A stretch of DNA of 64,000 nt. It comes from Candidatus Competibacteraceae bacterium (GTDB taxonomy: Bacteria; Bacteroidota; Bacteroidia; CAIKAF01). Positions 53,205-61,795 of this stretch are shown one piece after another (the stretch's first letter is position 1; each line of letters opens with the position of its first letter). Made by a program: the position numbers and the translations under genes. The notes under the pieces were generated by a model. The model had not been told where the DNA came from. It did no database searches and saw only the letters and a program-made list of their open reading frames with translations. The stretch covers positions 1 through 64,000 of the forward strand of contig JACSSC010000042.1 in NCBI GenBank assembly GCA_014879445.1, in the 5' to 3' direction.

Positions 53205-54509
53205 GTGAATACCTTTGTGATAGAAGGCGGGCATCCGCTGAAAGGTGAAATTACACCACAAGGTGCCAAAAACGAAGCACTGCAAACGCTTTGTGCCGTG
53301 TTGCTTACCGATGAGCCCGTTACCATAACCAATGTGCCTGAAATACAGGATGTGATGCGACTTATAGACATTCTCAAGGACATGGGGGTGAAGGTGACTA
53401 GAAAAGAAAAAGGCAACTATGAATTTGTAGCTAGCCATATTCAGCTTGAATATTTACAAAGTAAGGCATTTAAGGAATCGGCAGCCAAATTGCGTGGCTC
53501 TATCATGTTATTAGGACCTATGCTAGCACGCTTTGGGCAGGGATTTATTCCGCGCCCGGGAGGCGACAAAATAGGTCGCAGGCGTTTGGATACACATTTT
53601 GCCGGATTATTTAAACTCGGTGTTACGCTTGATCAGGAGCAAGGTGGCACTTTTTACAAAGCCCAAACCAAGGGGCTAAAAGGCACATACATTCATTTAG
53701 ACGAAATATCAGTAACCGGTACTGCTAATATCGTGATGGCTGCAGTACTTGCAAAGGGAACAACCACCCTATATAACGCAGCATGCGAGCCCTATTTGCA
53801 GCAATTGTGTACCATGTTGAATAACATGGGTGCAAAAATATCGGGTATTGGTTCGAACCTTCTCACCATTGAAGGGGTGAGCCAGCTGGGCGGTTGCGTA
53901 CATCACACCTTGCCTGATATGATTGAAGTGGGTTCGTTTATTGGCCTTGCTGCCATTACCCAATCGGAAATAACCATAAAAAATTGTGGCATTCAACATT
54001 TGGGTATCATCCCCGAAATTTTTGAACGATTGGGTATTATTCTGGTTCGAAACGGAGATGATATCATCATCCCTCAGCAAAAGAGCTATGAAATTGATAC
54101 CTTTATGGACGGCTCAATATTAACCGTATATGATGCTCCGTGGCCGGGCTTTACACCCGATTTGATTAGCATAGTACTGGTAACAGCCATACAGGCCAAA
54201 GGATGTGTGCTTATACACCAGAAAATGTTTGAGAGTAGATTGTTTTTTGTTGACAAACTTATTGATATGGGTGCTCAAATCATATTATGTGACCCACATC
54301 GTGCCACAGTAATTGGTTTAGATCGTAAATATCCGTTGAAAGGCATTGAGATGACATCGCCTGATATTCGTGCGGGTATGGCATTACTGAATGCTGCCCT
54401 TAGTGCTGAAGGCACAAGTCGCATACATAATATAGAACAAATTAATCGAGGATACGAACAGATTGATGTAAGGTTGAATCAACTTGGAGCCAGAATAACA
54501 AGAGTTTAA
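53205..54509 (+). CDS. murA: UDP-N-acetylglucosamine 1-carboxyvinyltransferase
   Basis: First committed step of peptidoglycan synthesis: transfers enolpyruvyl from PEP to UDP-GlcNAc. 434 aa with GTG start at 53205. Lys22 in GAKNEAL and the RPGG loop are present, but the loop residue normally Cys (E. coli Cys115) is Asp121 in RPGGDKIG. In mycobacterial and chlamydial MurA, Asp there removes fosfomycin binding while keeping activity, so natural fosfomycin insensitivity is predicted. It follows DUF4290 by 3 bp. Confidence 0.95.
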   Translation: MNTFVIEGGHPLKGEITPQGAKNEALQTLCAVLLTDEPVTITNVPEIQDVMRLIDILKDMGVKVTRKEKGNYEFVASHIQLEYLQSKAFKESAAKLRGSIMLLGPMLARFGQGFIPRPGGDKIGRRRLDTHFAGLFKLGVTLDQEQGGTFYKAQTKGLKGTYIHLDEISVTGTANIVMAAVLAKGTTTLYNAACEPYLQQLCTMLNNMGAKISGIGSNLLTIEGVSQLGGCVHHTLPDMIEVGSFIGLAAITQSEITIKNCGIQHLGIIPEIFERLGIILVRNGDDIIIPQQKSYEIDTFMDGSILTVYDAPWPGFTPDLISIVLVTAIQAKGCVLIHQKMFESRLFFVDKLIDMGAQIILCDPHRATVIGLDRKYPLKGIEMTSPDIRAGMALLNAALSAEGTSRIHNIEQINRGYEQIDVRLNQLGARITRV

Positions 54510-54544
54510 CAGCTGACTTGATGCACAACGGCATGTTTTTTATG

Positions 54545-54552
54545 TAGCTTTG
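54545..54552 (+). promoter_or_regulatory. -7 box TAGCTTTG for the TlpA-like gene
   Basis: TAGCTTTG fits TAnnTTTG and lies 22 bp before the ATG at 54575; the -33 element is not clear. Confidence 0.5.
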
Positions 54553-54574
54553 TAAGTATAATTTTAAACTAAGT

Positions 54575-55120
54575 ATGAAAAAGCAAAATTTCATTTTATT
54601 TGTGATGGCTCTTGTAATTACCGGTGGGTTTTTATTATCGGGTTCAGTATGTAGGGCAACGGCACAAAATGTAGGGCTTAACATCGGAGATAAAGCACCA
54701 GATATTGACTTGAAGGACCCTGACGGGAATACCATCAAATTATCTTCACTGAAAGGATACATGGTACTGATTGATTTTTGGGCTGCCTGGTGCGGACCTT
54801 GTCGTCGAGAAAATCCAAATGTGGTGAAAGCTTATCAGGATTTCAAGGATAAAAAGATGAAAGGTGGCAAAAAGGGATTTAAGGTATATTCAGTATCACT
54901 TGACCGCAATATGTCTGATTGGAAAAATGCCATTGAGCAGGATGGATTGATATGGAAAGAGCATGTTAGCGATTTGAAATGGTGGAGTAGCGCAGCTGCA
55001 CAAACCTATAAGATTAATTCAATTCCAAGTAATTATTTGATTGATGGAGATGGAATTATCATTGCAAAGAACCTGAGAGGAGAAGATTTACAGACCCAGC
55101 TAAGGGCATTAGCAAACTAA
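54575..55120 (+). CDS. TlpA-like thiol-disulfide oxidoreductase
   Basis: 181 aa. Signal peptide (~1-31, ends TAQN, with a possible Cys). Thioredoxin fold with the active-site motif WAAWCGPCRRE, cis-Pro in INSIPSNYLI. Such AhpC/TSA-TlpA proteins reduce disulfides in the periplasm, e.g. in cytochrome maturation, but the partner is not identifiable. It has its own promoter and a strong terminator downstream. Confidence 0.9.
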   Translation: MKKQNFILFVMALVITGGFLLSGSVCRATAQNVGLNIGDKAPDIDLKDPDGNTIKLSSLKGYMVLIDFWAAWCGPCRRENPNVVKAYQDFKDKKMKGGKKGFKVYSVSLDRNMSDWKNAIEQDGLIWKEHVSDLKWWSSAAAQTYKINSIPSNYLIDGDGIIIAKNLRGEDLQTQLRALAN

Positions 55121-55221
55121 TTGAAATGCAGATTTACTTTCGGGGTCTTGTAAAACAAGCTGAGATAACGAAAGATTTGTATAAAGATTAGTTTTTTACA
55201 GATAAAACAGTGAAAAGCAAA

Positions 55222-55255
55222 AGAGGCCGCCGGGATCCGGCCGCCTCTTTTTTTT
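55222..55255 (+). terminator. Rho-independent terminator
   Basis: A nearly perfect 27-nt hairpin (stem AGAGGC...GCCTCT, one C-C mismatch) at 55222-55248, then a T-run to 55255. It ends the TlpA-like transcript, and lies between convergent genes. Confidence 0.88.
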
Positions 55256-55274
55256 ACCCCCTATGAAAACTTTT

Positions 55275-55973
55275 TCAGTTCATTCCCAAAAATTGTGCCG
55301 AACAGGTTTCAAGATTTACTAAATATCTCCATTCATCGTATCCCATACAACCTGCAAAGCAATCGCCGTAGCCATAGTAGAAGTGAAAAAGAACCTCATT
55401 GTTTGAAATATTCCCTGTTAGCTTTGTAAAAAATGAATAATAAGTATTTGGGAAACCCTCTTCGATGCCTGGCAATTCTACCAACACCTGAATAAGACGT
55501 CGCATATTGAGTGGGCGGTTGGATGAAACCAGCATACTTTCATTAATTGCACTGTGTTGGGCATTCAGATGATATAGCAGAATTAAGCTGTCTGCTGTTG
55601 TATTTCCTGTTGGAAGGTTGCCTGCAAGCCAGTTCTGCACCCATGCTTCAGAAGGATGATATCGTAGCACTGCGCTGTGCGTGAAGTTGGTCTGGCAATG
55701 AATCTGTATTATAGTATCGTAGTAAGGTATATTAGGCAAATCATAGAGTATGGCTAATGCTTGAAGATATTGCTGATAGCTTATCGAATTAATTTCAACG
55801 AGCGAAGTATCGGCTCCTTGTTGGTTGTATAAGTCGTTGAGAAAAAGCATGGCTGCTTCGTGTTTGAAGTGGTCAATGGCATCATTTGAGACAATGCAAG
55901 GAGCCGGAGGGTCGTTTGTGCAGGAGTAATTCAGCGTGGCAAGAAGTGAAATGAGGATGATGGAATGTCTCAT
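55275..55973 (-). CDS. Hypothetical lipoprotein
   Basis: 232 aa from the ATG at 55971-55973. Lipoprotein signal with lipobox LNYSC. The mature part has no domain I recognise; it holds about six Cys, notably the pair GDCFAGC (with MGYDEW after) and CQTNF, which may form disulfides. Weakly beta/alpha with Y/N/D-rich loops. The 20-bp gap to the convergent terminator makes it a single-gene transcript. Function unknown. Confidence 0.65.
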   Translation of the reverse strand: MRHSIILISLLATLNYSCTNDPPAPCIVSNDAIDHFKHEAAMLFLNDLYNQQGADTSLVEINSISYQQYLQALAILYDLPNIPYYDTIIQIHCQTNFTHSAVLRYHPSEAWVQNWLAGNLPTGNTTADSLILLYHLNAQHSAINESMLVSSNRPLNMRRLIQVLVELPGIEEGFPNTYYSFFTKLTGNISNNEVLFHFYYGYGDCFAGCMGYDEWRYLVNLETCSAQFLGMN

Positions 55974-56061
55974 ATAATCTGTTTTTTTTGAGTTTATACA
56001 CAATGAATGACTGACATCTTATGAATAAGTTGCATGGAAAATACAAGAAAAATACCGAATT

Positions 56062-56487
56062 TTGAGAGTGCAATTTACCATTTCGAACATACAAGAGTTA
56101 GGCACGATAGCCCGGATTATACTGCAGGAGATGCAAAGATTTCCTTTGGTTTTGGTACAAGGAGGTATGGGTGTTGGCAAAACCACCTTGATAGCTCAAG
56201 TGCTGAAAGAAATGGGGTGTAAAGATGCCGTGTCGAGTCCAACATATTCAATCGTGGCCGAATATCATACAGAGGCAGGTCGGGTATATCATATGGACTG
56301 GTACAGAATAGAACATTCTTCGGAGTTGGATGAAATAGGCATAGATGAATATTTGCATGCGAGTAGCCCATGCTTGATTGAGTGGCCAGAGCGTGATATG
56401 CCAAGGTTGTCAGGAATGCCTGTATTGAGTGTAAAAATTGAGCAAAACGAAGAAATAAGAAGAGTAGAAATAAAAGCAATATCATGA
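56062..56487 (+). CDS. tsaE: tRNA threonylcarbamoyladenosine biosynthesis ATPase TsaE
   Basis: Small P-loop ATPase that, with TsaB/TsaD, makes t6A37 in ANN-decoding tRNAs. ~141 aa with Walker A GGMGVGKTT, the family motifs SSPTYSIVAEY, VYHMDWYRI and LIEWPER. No ATG exists in frame upstream; the start is the TTG at 56062 or GTG at 56068. Its stop overlaps the following alanine-dehydrogenase-like start by 4 bp (ATGA). Confidence 0.92.
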   Translation: MRVQFTISNIQELGTIARIILQEMQRFPLVLVQGGMGVGKTTLIAQVLKEMGCKDAVSSPTYSIVAEYHTEAGRVYHMDWYRIEHSSELDEIGIDEYLHASSPCLIEWPERDMPRLSGMPVLSVKIEQNEEIRRVEIKAIS

Positions 56488-57710
56488 TACACAAATCCAG
56501 TATAACACTTAAAGAATTACAGCGTGCTGGCATGCTGTTGCCTCAAGAAGAGATGCTAGAAGTGGGTCGTCGTGCCACACAAGTAAGCATAGGGTTGCCC
56601 AAAGAAAGCTCTTTTCAGGAGAACCGTATTGCATTGGTCCCTTCGGCAGTAGGTTTGCTTACAGCATATGGACATCAGGTATTGATTGAATCAGATGCGG
56701 GAAAGAATGCATATTTTCAAGACAAAGATTATGCAGAGGCAGGTGCACGAATTGTATATTCCAAAGAAGAAATATACAAGGCAGATATTGTGCTTAAGAT
56801 TTCACCACCAACGGAGGAGGAGATTGAGTTGATAAGAGCCAAGCAAATCTTGTTTTCGGCTGTTCAACTGGGAACACAATATAGCAATGTATTGCGCAAA
56901 CTCATTTCCAAAAAAGCCACTGCATTAGCATTTAATTATTTAAAGGATGAGTCGGGCGTTTATCCTGTGGTGAAAAGTATGGGCGAGATTGCTGGAAGTA
57001 CAGCATTGTTAATTGCAGCTGAATATTTAAGCAACGAGAATGAGGGCATTGGTATAATGCTGGGAGGCGTAACCGGTATTCCGCCTGTAGAGGTAGTAAT
57101 TATTGGAGCCGGAATAGTTGGCGAAAATGCTGCCCGAACGGCTTTAGGTTTAGGTGCAGAGGTACGGATATTCGATAATTCATTATCGCGCCTTTCAAGA
57201 TTGAAAAACTATTTAGGCAATAGACAAGTTTTTACTTCGCTTATTCAGCAGGAAGAATTGGCAAAGCGTTTATCTTCTGCAGATGTGGCTATTGGCGCAC
57301 TAAGAGCACCTGAAGGCAGAACGCCTTGTGTTGTTACCGAACAAATGGTTAGTGATATGAAATATGGGTCCGTTATTGTAGATGTTAGCATTGACCAAGG
57401 AGGATGTTTTGAAACATCTGAAATTACGTCGCACAATCATCCGGTATATAAAAAATTTGGTGTTACACATTATTGTGTACCCAATATTCCTTCGAGGGTT
57501 GCACATACAGCTTCAATTGCGCTTAGCAACATTATTACGCCGGTGTTGGTAACATTGGGAGAAGAGGGGGGATTGGAAAAAATGCTACATCGTCATATGT
57601 ATCTTCGCAGTTCGGTTTATCTATATCAGGGTATTTTGACGAATCGTACTTTTGGTGAGATGTATGCATTGCCTTATAAAGACATTGAATTATTGATGGC
57701 TGCGCTGTAA
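56484..57710 (+). CDS. Alanine dehydrogenase-like protein
   Basis: 408 aa. N-terminal AlaDh/PNT domain with SIGLPKESSFQENRIAL (Arg48) and the active-site Lys105 in DIVLKISPP; Rossmann NAD domain with GAGIVGENAA and the late DVSIDQGGCFE, as in alanine dehydrogenases. However, where classic enzymes have Tyr and the catalytic His in a YLHLA motif, this one reads SAVQLG (Gln128), so both are replaced. The alanine deaminating activity is therefore uncertain; a related oxidoreductase or transhydrogenase alpha-like role is possible. It also has ~30 extra residues at the N-terminus. Coupled to tsaE by a 4-bp overlap. Confidence 0.85.
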   Translation: MIHKSSITLKELQRAGMLLPQEEMLEVGRRATQVSIGLPKESSFQENRIALVPSAVGLLTAYGHQVLIESDAGKNAYFQDKDYAEAGARIVYSKEEIYKADIVLKISPPTEEEIELIRAKQILFSAVQLGTQYSNVLRKLISKKATALAFNYLKDESGVYPVVKSMGEIAGSTALLIAAEYLSNENEGIGIMLGGVTGIPPVEVVIIGAGIVGENAARTALGLGAEVRIFDNSLSRLSRLKNYLGNRQVFTSLIQQEELAKRLSSADVAIGALRAPEGRTPCVVTEQMVSDMKYGSVIVDVSIDQGGCFETSEITSHNHPVYKKFGVTHYCVPNIPSRVAHTASIALSNIITPVLVTLGEEGGLEKMLHRHMYLRSSVYLYQGILTNRTFGEMYALPYKDIELLMAAL

Positions 57711-57719
57711 AATATAAAT

Positions 57720-58154
57720 ATGAATAAAAAACGCATCATTCGAGGTTTTCTTTTTTATATGTTGGGTTTGGCTATCGGCACACTCGGCGTATATTTTTTG
57801 TGGCTTCGCAACCGACCTGATTTGCTCAGCTGGTGGCCCGGTGGGCGTGTAAAAGATAAATTATTACGTAGTGAGTGGGTGTATGACGATACTTATCATT
57901 GTTACCGTCAGTGCTATGCCTTATCAGACGAAATTTTACACCAAATGATACGAGATGGAAAGGTGAGATTTGGCATCAGCAAACCACGACGCTCTCCTTG
58001 TCCAATTTATGTGATTGATACCCGCGCCAATCATTCTCCTCCATTGCGTTTGCATGTTGAGTTGTGTGACTCATTAGCTACCTTATATAGCATTGAAAAT
58101 TTGCCTGGCGAACATCAACCGGCTCAATGCAGTTGTGTGGACAAAAGTTATTGA
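57720..58154 (+). CDS. Small membrane-anchored protein of unknown function
   Basis: 144 aa. One transmembrane helix (residues ~9-29; basic N-terminus in the cytoplasm), then a soluble domain of ~115 residues outside, with several Cys and His: HCYRQC, SPCPIY, LCDSL, QCSC. No known family is recognised. It follows the alanine-dehydrogenase-like gene by 9 bp, so it may be co-transcribed. Its Cys-rich, compact character fits a periplasmic domain, perhaps stabilised by disulfides or metal; this is inference. Confidence 0.65.
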   Translation: MNKKRIIRGFLFYMLGLAIGTLGVYFLWLRNRPDLLSWWPGGRVKDKLLRSEWVYDDTYHCYRQCYALSDEILHQMIRDGKVRFGISKPRRSPCPIYVIDTRANHSPPLRLHVELCDSLATLYSIENLPGEHQPAQCSCVDKSY

Positions 58155-58286
58155 TTGAAGATTTCTGTTTGCTTTTATTTTTTTCCGGGTTATTTTATTT
58201 AAAATATGCACAAATACAGTTATACTTTCTATTTTAATTAGATAAGGAGATTTTAAATACAGGTATAGCACATACAAGCAAACTTA

Positions 58287-58294
58287 TATCTTTG
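58287..58294 (+). promoter_or_regulatory. -7 box TATCTTTG before pyrD
   Basis: TATCTTTG fits TAnnTTTG and ends 4 bp before the ATG at 58299, so either the mRNA is nearly leaderless or translation starts at the ATG at 58308 (MVR). Confidence 0.55.
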
Positions 58295-58298
58295 TGGC

Positions 58299-59330
58299 AT
58301 GTACAAAATGGTTAGGATTTTTCTGTTTATGCTGCCGGCCGAATCAGCGCATCGTTTGGTTTTTGGCATGTTGGGTTTTGCATCTGCCATACCCATTCTT
58401 AAGCGATGGATGCATAAATGCTATAATAAGACATTACCTGCAGACGGTATAACACTTTGGGGGCTTCGATTCTCCAACAGAGTGGGGTTGGCAGCGGGGC
58501 TTGACAAAGATGCCAGACGTGTAGATGCATTGGCCTGCATGGGTTTTGGGTTTGTGGAAGTAGGAACGCTTACCCCATTACCACAGTCCGGAAATCCTTT
58601 GCCACGCCTTTTTCGTTTGCCAGCTGATGGTGCTTTAATCAATCGCATGGGATTTAATAATGGAGGAGGAGAGGTGGCGGCTGTTCGTTTAAAAAAGAGA
58701 AAAAATAAGGAAATAATTGTGGGTGTGAATTTGGGAAAAAATAAGAATACACCCAATGATGACGCTGTGAATGATTATTTAAAAGGATATGAACAGCTTT
58801 ATGAAGCGGGCGATTATTTTGTAGTGAATGTTAGTTCACCCAATACACCCGGATTGAGAGATTTGCAGGAGAAAGGACCATTGATGGAAATAATGCAAAG
58901 ATTACAACAAAAAAATCATGCCATGCCACTACCTAAGCCCTTACTGCTCAAAATTGCTCCCGACCTTTCCGACGGACAGCTGGATGATATTGTGGACATT
59001 TGCATTCAAAGTAAGTTGGATGGAATTATTGCCACAAATACCACTCTGAGCCGTCAACAGCTGAAGTCGCCGACAAGCAGGATTGAAGCAATTGGTGCTG
59101 GTGGTTTAAGTGGAAAACCTTTAAGGGCGCGTTCTACAGATGTAATAAGATATCTAAGTCATCGATTGCCGGCACATATTCCTATAATAGGTGTAGGTGG
59201 AATATTTTCGGCTGAAGATGCGCTAGAAAAAATAGAAGCTGGCGCAACACTGGTGCAAGTGTACACAGGATTCATTTATGAAGGACCTGGATTGATTGGC
59301 CGAATTGTGAAAGCCATTCGCCAGAGATAG
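58299..59330 (+). CDS. pyrD: Quinone-dependent dihydroorotate dehydrogenase
   Basis: Oxidises dihydroorotate to orotate with FMN and membrane quinone, the fourth step of pyrimidine synthesis. 343 aa (340 from the ATG at 58308). Class 2 type, shown by the N-terminal membrane-associated helix (MVRIFLFMLPAESAHR) and the class 2 catalytic Ser in NVSSPNTPGLR (Ser179/180). Substrate loops LAAGLDKDARR, INRMGFNN, and GVGGIFSAED (phosphate/FMN) are intact. It has its own promoter. Confidence 0.95.
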   Translation: MYKMVRIFLFMLPAESAHRLVFGMLGFASAIPILKRWMHKCYNKTLPADGITLWGLRFSNRVGLAAGLDKDARRVDALACMGFGFVEVGTLTPLPQSGNPLPRLFRLPADGALINRMGFNNGGGEVAAVRLKKRKNKEIIVGVNLGKNKNTPNDDAVNDYLKGYEQLYEAGDYFVVNVSSPNTPGLRDLQEKGPLMEIMQRLQQKNHAMPLPKPLLLKIAPDLSDGQLDDIVDICIQSKLDGIIATNTTLSRQQLKSPTSRIEAIGAGGLSGKPLRARSTDVIRYLSHRLPAHIPIIGVGGIFSAEDALEKIEAGATLVQVYTGFIYEGPGLIGRIVKAIRQR

Positions 59331-59355
59331 TGCCATTTACCAAGCTGTTTTTTTA

Positions 59356-59363
59356 TATTTTTG
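59356..59363 (+). promoter_or_regulatory. -7 box TATTTTTG before lipA
   Basis: TATTTTTG fits TAnnTTTG and lies 59 bp before the lipA ATG at 59423, giving a leader of ~50 nt. Confidence 0.5.
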
Positions 59364-59422
59364 TGTTGTGAAAGTTGAACCATTCATGTCGTGTGATTGT
59401 TTCCTTATCACCTTTTATAAGT

Positions 59423-60301
59423 ATGTCAGATCAAGATAAATCTCAAAATAAGTCCGATTCAGGCAGGTTGCGTAAGCCCGACTGGCTTCGTGTGAAATTA
59501 CCAACCGGTGATTCATTCCGCAATGTACGCGAAGTAGTTAGTGGGCATAAATTGCATACTATTTGTGAAAGTGGCAATTGTCCTAATATGGGCGAATGTT
59601 GGGGAGCAGGAACGGCCACATTTATGATATTAGGTAATATTTGCACCAGGTCATGTGGATTTTGTGCGGTTGCTACCGGCCGACCTGATGCTCCCGACAC
59701 AATGGAGCCATTGCGTGTAGCAAGGTCTATTCAATTGATGAAACTGCGGCATGCCGTTATTACCTCCGTTGATCGTGACGATTTGAAGGATGGAGGCAGC
59801 GAAATATGGGTACAAACCATTCGGCAAATTCGACGGCTCAATCCTGGTATTACTTTGGAAACACTTATTCCTGATTTTCAGGGTAATTGGGAAAATTTGC
59901 AAAAAATCATTGTAGAAAGACCTGAAATTGTTTCACACAATTTGGAAACAGTCAGGCGTCTTACTCGATTGGTGCGCATTCAGGCCAAATACGACAGGAG
60001 TTTGGAAGTATTGCAGCGCTTGAGCAGTCAAGGCATTACTACTAAGTCGGGCATCATGGTTGGATTAGGCGAAACGCAGGAGGAGGTTTTAGAAACGCTG
60101 GATGACATGGTGCAATCCGGGGCCAGTATATGCACAATTGGCCAGTATCTGCAACCATCACATAAGCATTTAGCGGTTAAAGAATATATTACACCGGCAC
60201 AATTTGCCCGGTATAAAGACGCGGCCTTACAAAAGGGGTTCAAGCATGTAGAAAGTGCGCCATTGGTGCGATCATCCTACCATGCCGAACGACACATCTG
60301 A
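59423..60301 (+). CDS. lipA: Lipoyl synthase
   Basis: Radical SAM enzyme that inserts two sulfurs into octanoyl groups on lipoyl-domain proteins. 292 aa from the ATG at 59423 (MSDQDKSQ); the frame opens at a TTG 48 bp earlier, which is unlikely. Auxiliary 4Fe-4S cluster Cys in [12 protein letters not shown], radical SAM cluster in CTRSCGFC, and the C-terminal SYHAE near the end are all present. The 3' end overlaps the convergent PI-PLC-like gene by 25 bp. Confidence 0.96.
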   Translation: MSDQDKSQNKSDSGRLRKPDWLRVKLPTGDSFRNVREVVSGHKLHTICESGNCPNMGECWGAGTATFMILGNICTRSCGFCAVATGRPDAPDTMEPLRVARSIQLMKLRHAVITSVDRDDLKDGGSEIWVQTIRQIRRLNPGITLETLIPDFQGNWENLQKIIVERPEIVSHNLETVRRLTRLVRIQAKYDRSLEVLQRLSSQGITTKSGIMVGLGETQEEVLETLDDMVQSGASICTIGQYLQPSHKHLAVKEYITPAQFARYKDAALQKGFKHVESAPLVRSSYHAERHI

Positions 60302-61101
60302 CAATTTTTTTTCTGTTTTCGGTTCTCATAAAATTTTCGAAACCGTTTTACCCGATCTACATTAATCCAGTCAACACCACTATCTAATAGCGTATTCCAT
60401 ACTTTCCTTTTGTTGGGGGCAGCATAAAATCTGATTTGTTTTTGTTGACGGTGTGCCTGAGCTACCAAAGAATCTAGCCGCATTTTTTCATCCATGGGTT
60501 GCACACCCATTCCTCTCCATTTAAAATATTTGCGATAGGGACTGCTCACACGTTTAACCAATATATGACTGAGTGTGCTGTCTAAACCCTTTTCAATTGA
60601 AAGGTCGGCAGTAGCCCACCTTTCTTTATCCTGTTTTAACAAAGCTAATGGGCAGTTTCCGCTTAAGTTAATTTCGATTGGGCCTTGAATAATACTGTCA
60701 TTTCGGTATGTAGTAAGCATGCTATTGTATGGTTGCAGTGCTTTTTTGAGTGCAACATAGGTTTGTTCTCCATCCCTTTTTATGTCAATCATCAGTACGA
60801 CGGGTTCAGAAAAATCGGGATATACACTGCCTTTATTTTCAGAAATGATGTTATGAAGGGGAGTAAGGTATAAATCCTGTAATGTTGGTTTCATAAAGAG
60901 CATGAATGGAATATGAGAGACAATAAGCTTTTGTTGATGCAGAAACACATCAACTTCCAAACTGATAAACCCATTTCTCAAAGCGCGAAATAGCGGTTCA
61001 TCTTTTTCATAATCATTATGGGCATGGCTGTTGGGAAGAGGTTGACACCAAGTGATGCCATGAAATAGCATAGTTGTGATCGTCATCAGCCATTTGATCA
61101 T
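60277..61101 (-). CDS. Exported PI-PLC/GDPD-superfamily protein
   Basis: 274 aa from ATG 61101. Signal peptide (~1-19, ends WCQP). TIM-barrel phosphodiesterase fold of the PI-PLC/glycerophosphodiesterase superfamily: [12 protein letters not shown] at the N-terminus (a metal-binding His pair), [17 protein letters not shown] (Glu/Asp and His), and [13 protein letters not shown] at the end. It probably hydrolyses a phosphodiester in the periplasm. Its ATG overlaps the Nudix-like regulator stop by 4 bp, and its 3' end overlaps lipA by 25 bp. Confidence 0.78.
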   Translation of the reverse strand: MIKWLMTITTMLFHGITWCQPLPNSHAHNDYEKDEPLFRALRNGFISLEVDVFLHQQKLIVSHIPFMLFMKPTLQDLYLTPLHNIISENKGSVYPDFSEPVVLMIDIKRDGEQTYVALKKALQPYNSMLTTYRNDSIIQGPIEINLSGNCPLALLKQDKERWATADLSIEKGLDSTLSHILVKRVSSPYRKYFKWRGMGVQPMDEKMRLDSLVAQAHRQQKQIRFYAAPNKRKVWNTLLDSGVDWINVDRVKRFRKFYENRKQKKNCQMCRSAW

Positions 61102-61742
61102 ATGGATGATTCTTTGGCTTTTTTCTTGTTGAGGGTGTAGTATGTTGCTGCTTTGTGTGCAACATTTTGTTGTCTTTGGCGGGTAGGATTTATCCAACCA
61201 GATGAAATGATTTTTTTTCGAAAATTTCTTTTATCCAATGTTACATCAAACAAAGTTTCCATACACAATTGCAATTCGCTGAGCGTAAAGCGTTCGGGCA
61301 TGAGATATAGCAATGGCGCATGATTGGTCAATGATTGCAGAAATTGTTTGCTTTTTTTAATGATTTGTTTGTGATCCATGATAAGCGATGAGGGAAGTTT
61401 ATCAATAGGATGCCACGCATGATCAGGTTGACTTTTTTCTAAAGCATCAGGGCTAGAAAAAAACATGTAAGTAGCCGCCACAACCCGTGATTTTGGATGA
61501 CGGGCAGGGTCTGAATATAAGCCAGCAAAAACGGGAGCTGACAATGAGAGTGAAGGATATGATTTTGCGAGCAAACGAAGTGTTTTTTCTATTGTATGTA
61601 TGGATTTAACTTCAAGCATAGGCAATCCCCATTTTCCTTTAAAAGGTTTTTGGTTATGAATCTGCAATAAGACAAACAATTGTTTGTTGAGGTAAGTTAT
61701 ACATACTCCTTCAGTAGTAAGTTGCATAGCAGATGACGACAT
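61098..61742 (-). CDS. Degenerate Nudix/winged-helix regulator (NrtR/AraR-like)
   Basis: 214 aa from the ATG 61740-61742. The N-terminal Nudix domain keeps the fold features (FKGKWGLP, RVVAATYMFF) but its Nudix box is degenerate: where G-x5-E-x7-REUxEE is expected, LPMLEVKS and LRLLAKSYP occur, so the hydrolase activity is likely lost. The C-terminal winged helix (FTLSELQLCMETLFDV, DKRNFRKKI) matches NrtR-type regulators, which sense an NAD-related or sugar metabolite. Target genes are unknown. It is followed by the PI-PLC-like gene with a 4-bp overlap and preceded by the histidine kinase 53 bp upstream. Confidence 0.75.
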   Translation of the reverse strand: MSSSAMQLTTEGVCITYLNKQLFVLLQIHNQKPFKGKWGLPMLEVKSIHTIEKTLRLLAKSYPSLSLSAPVFAGLYSDPARHPKSRVVAATYMFFSSPDALEKSQPDHAWHPIDKLPSSLIMDHKQIIKKSKQFLQSLTNHAPLLYLMPERFTLSELQLCMETLFDVTLDKRNFRKKIISSGWINPTRQRQQNVAHKAATYYTLNKKKAKESSI

Positions 61743-61795
61743 AGACAGTTTGATTTGAAAACCAATATCAGAATAAAAAATCAAACTACCAAAAC

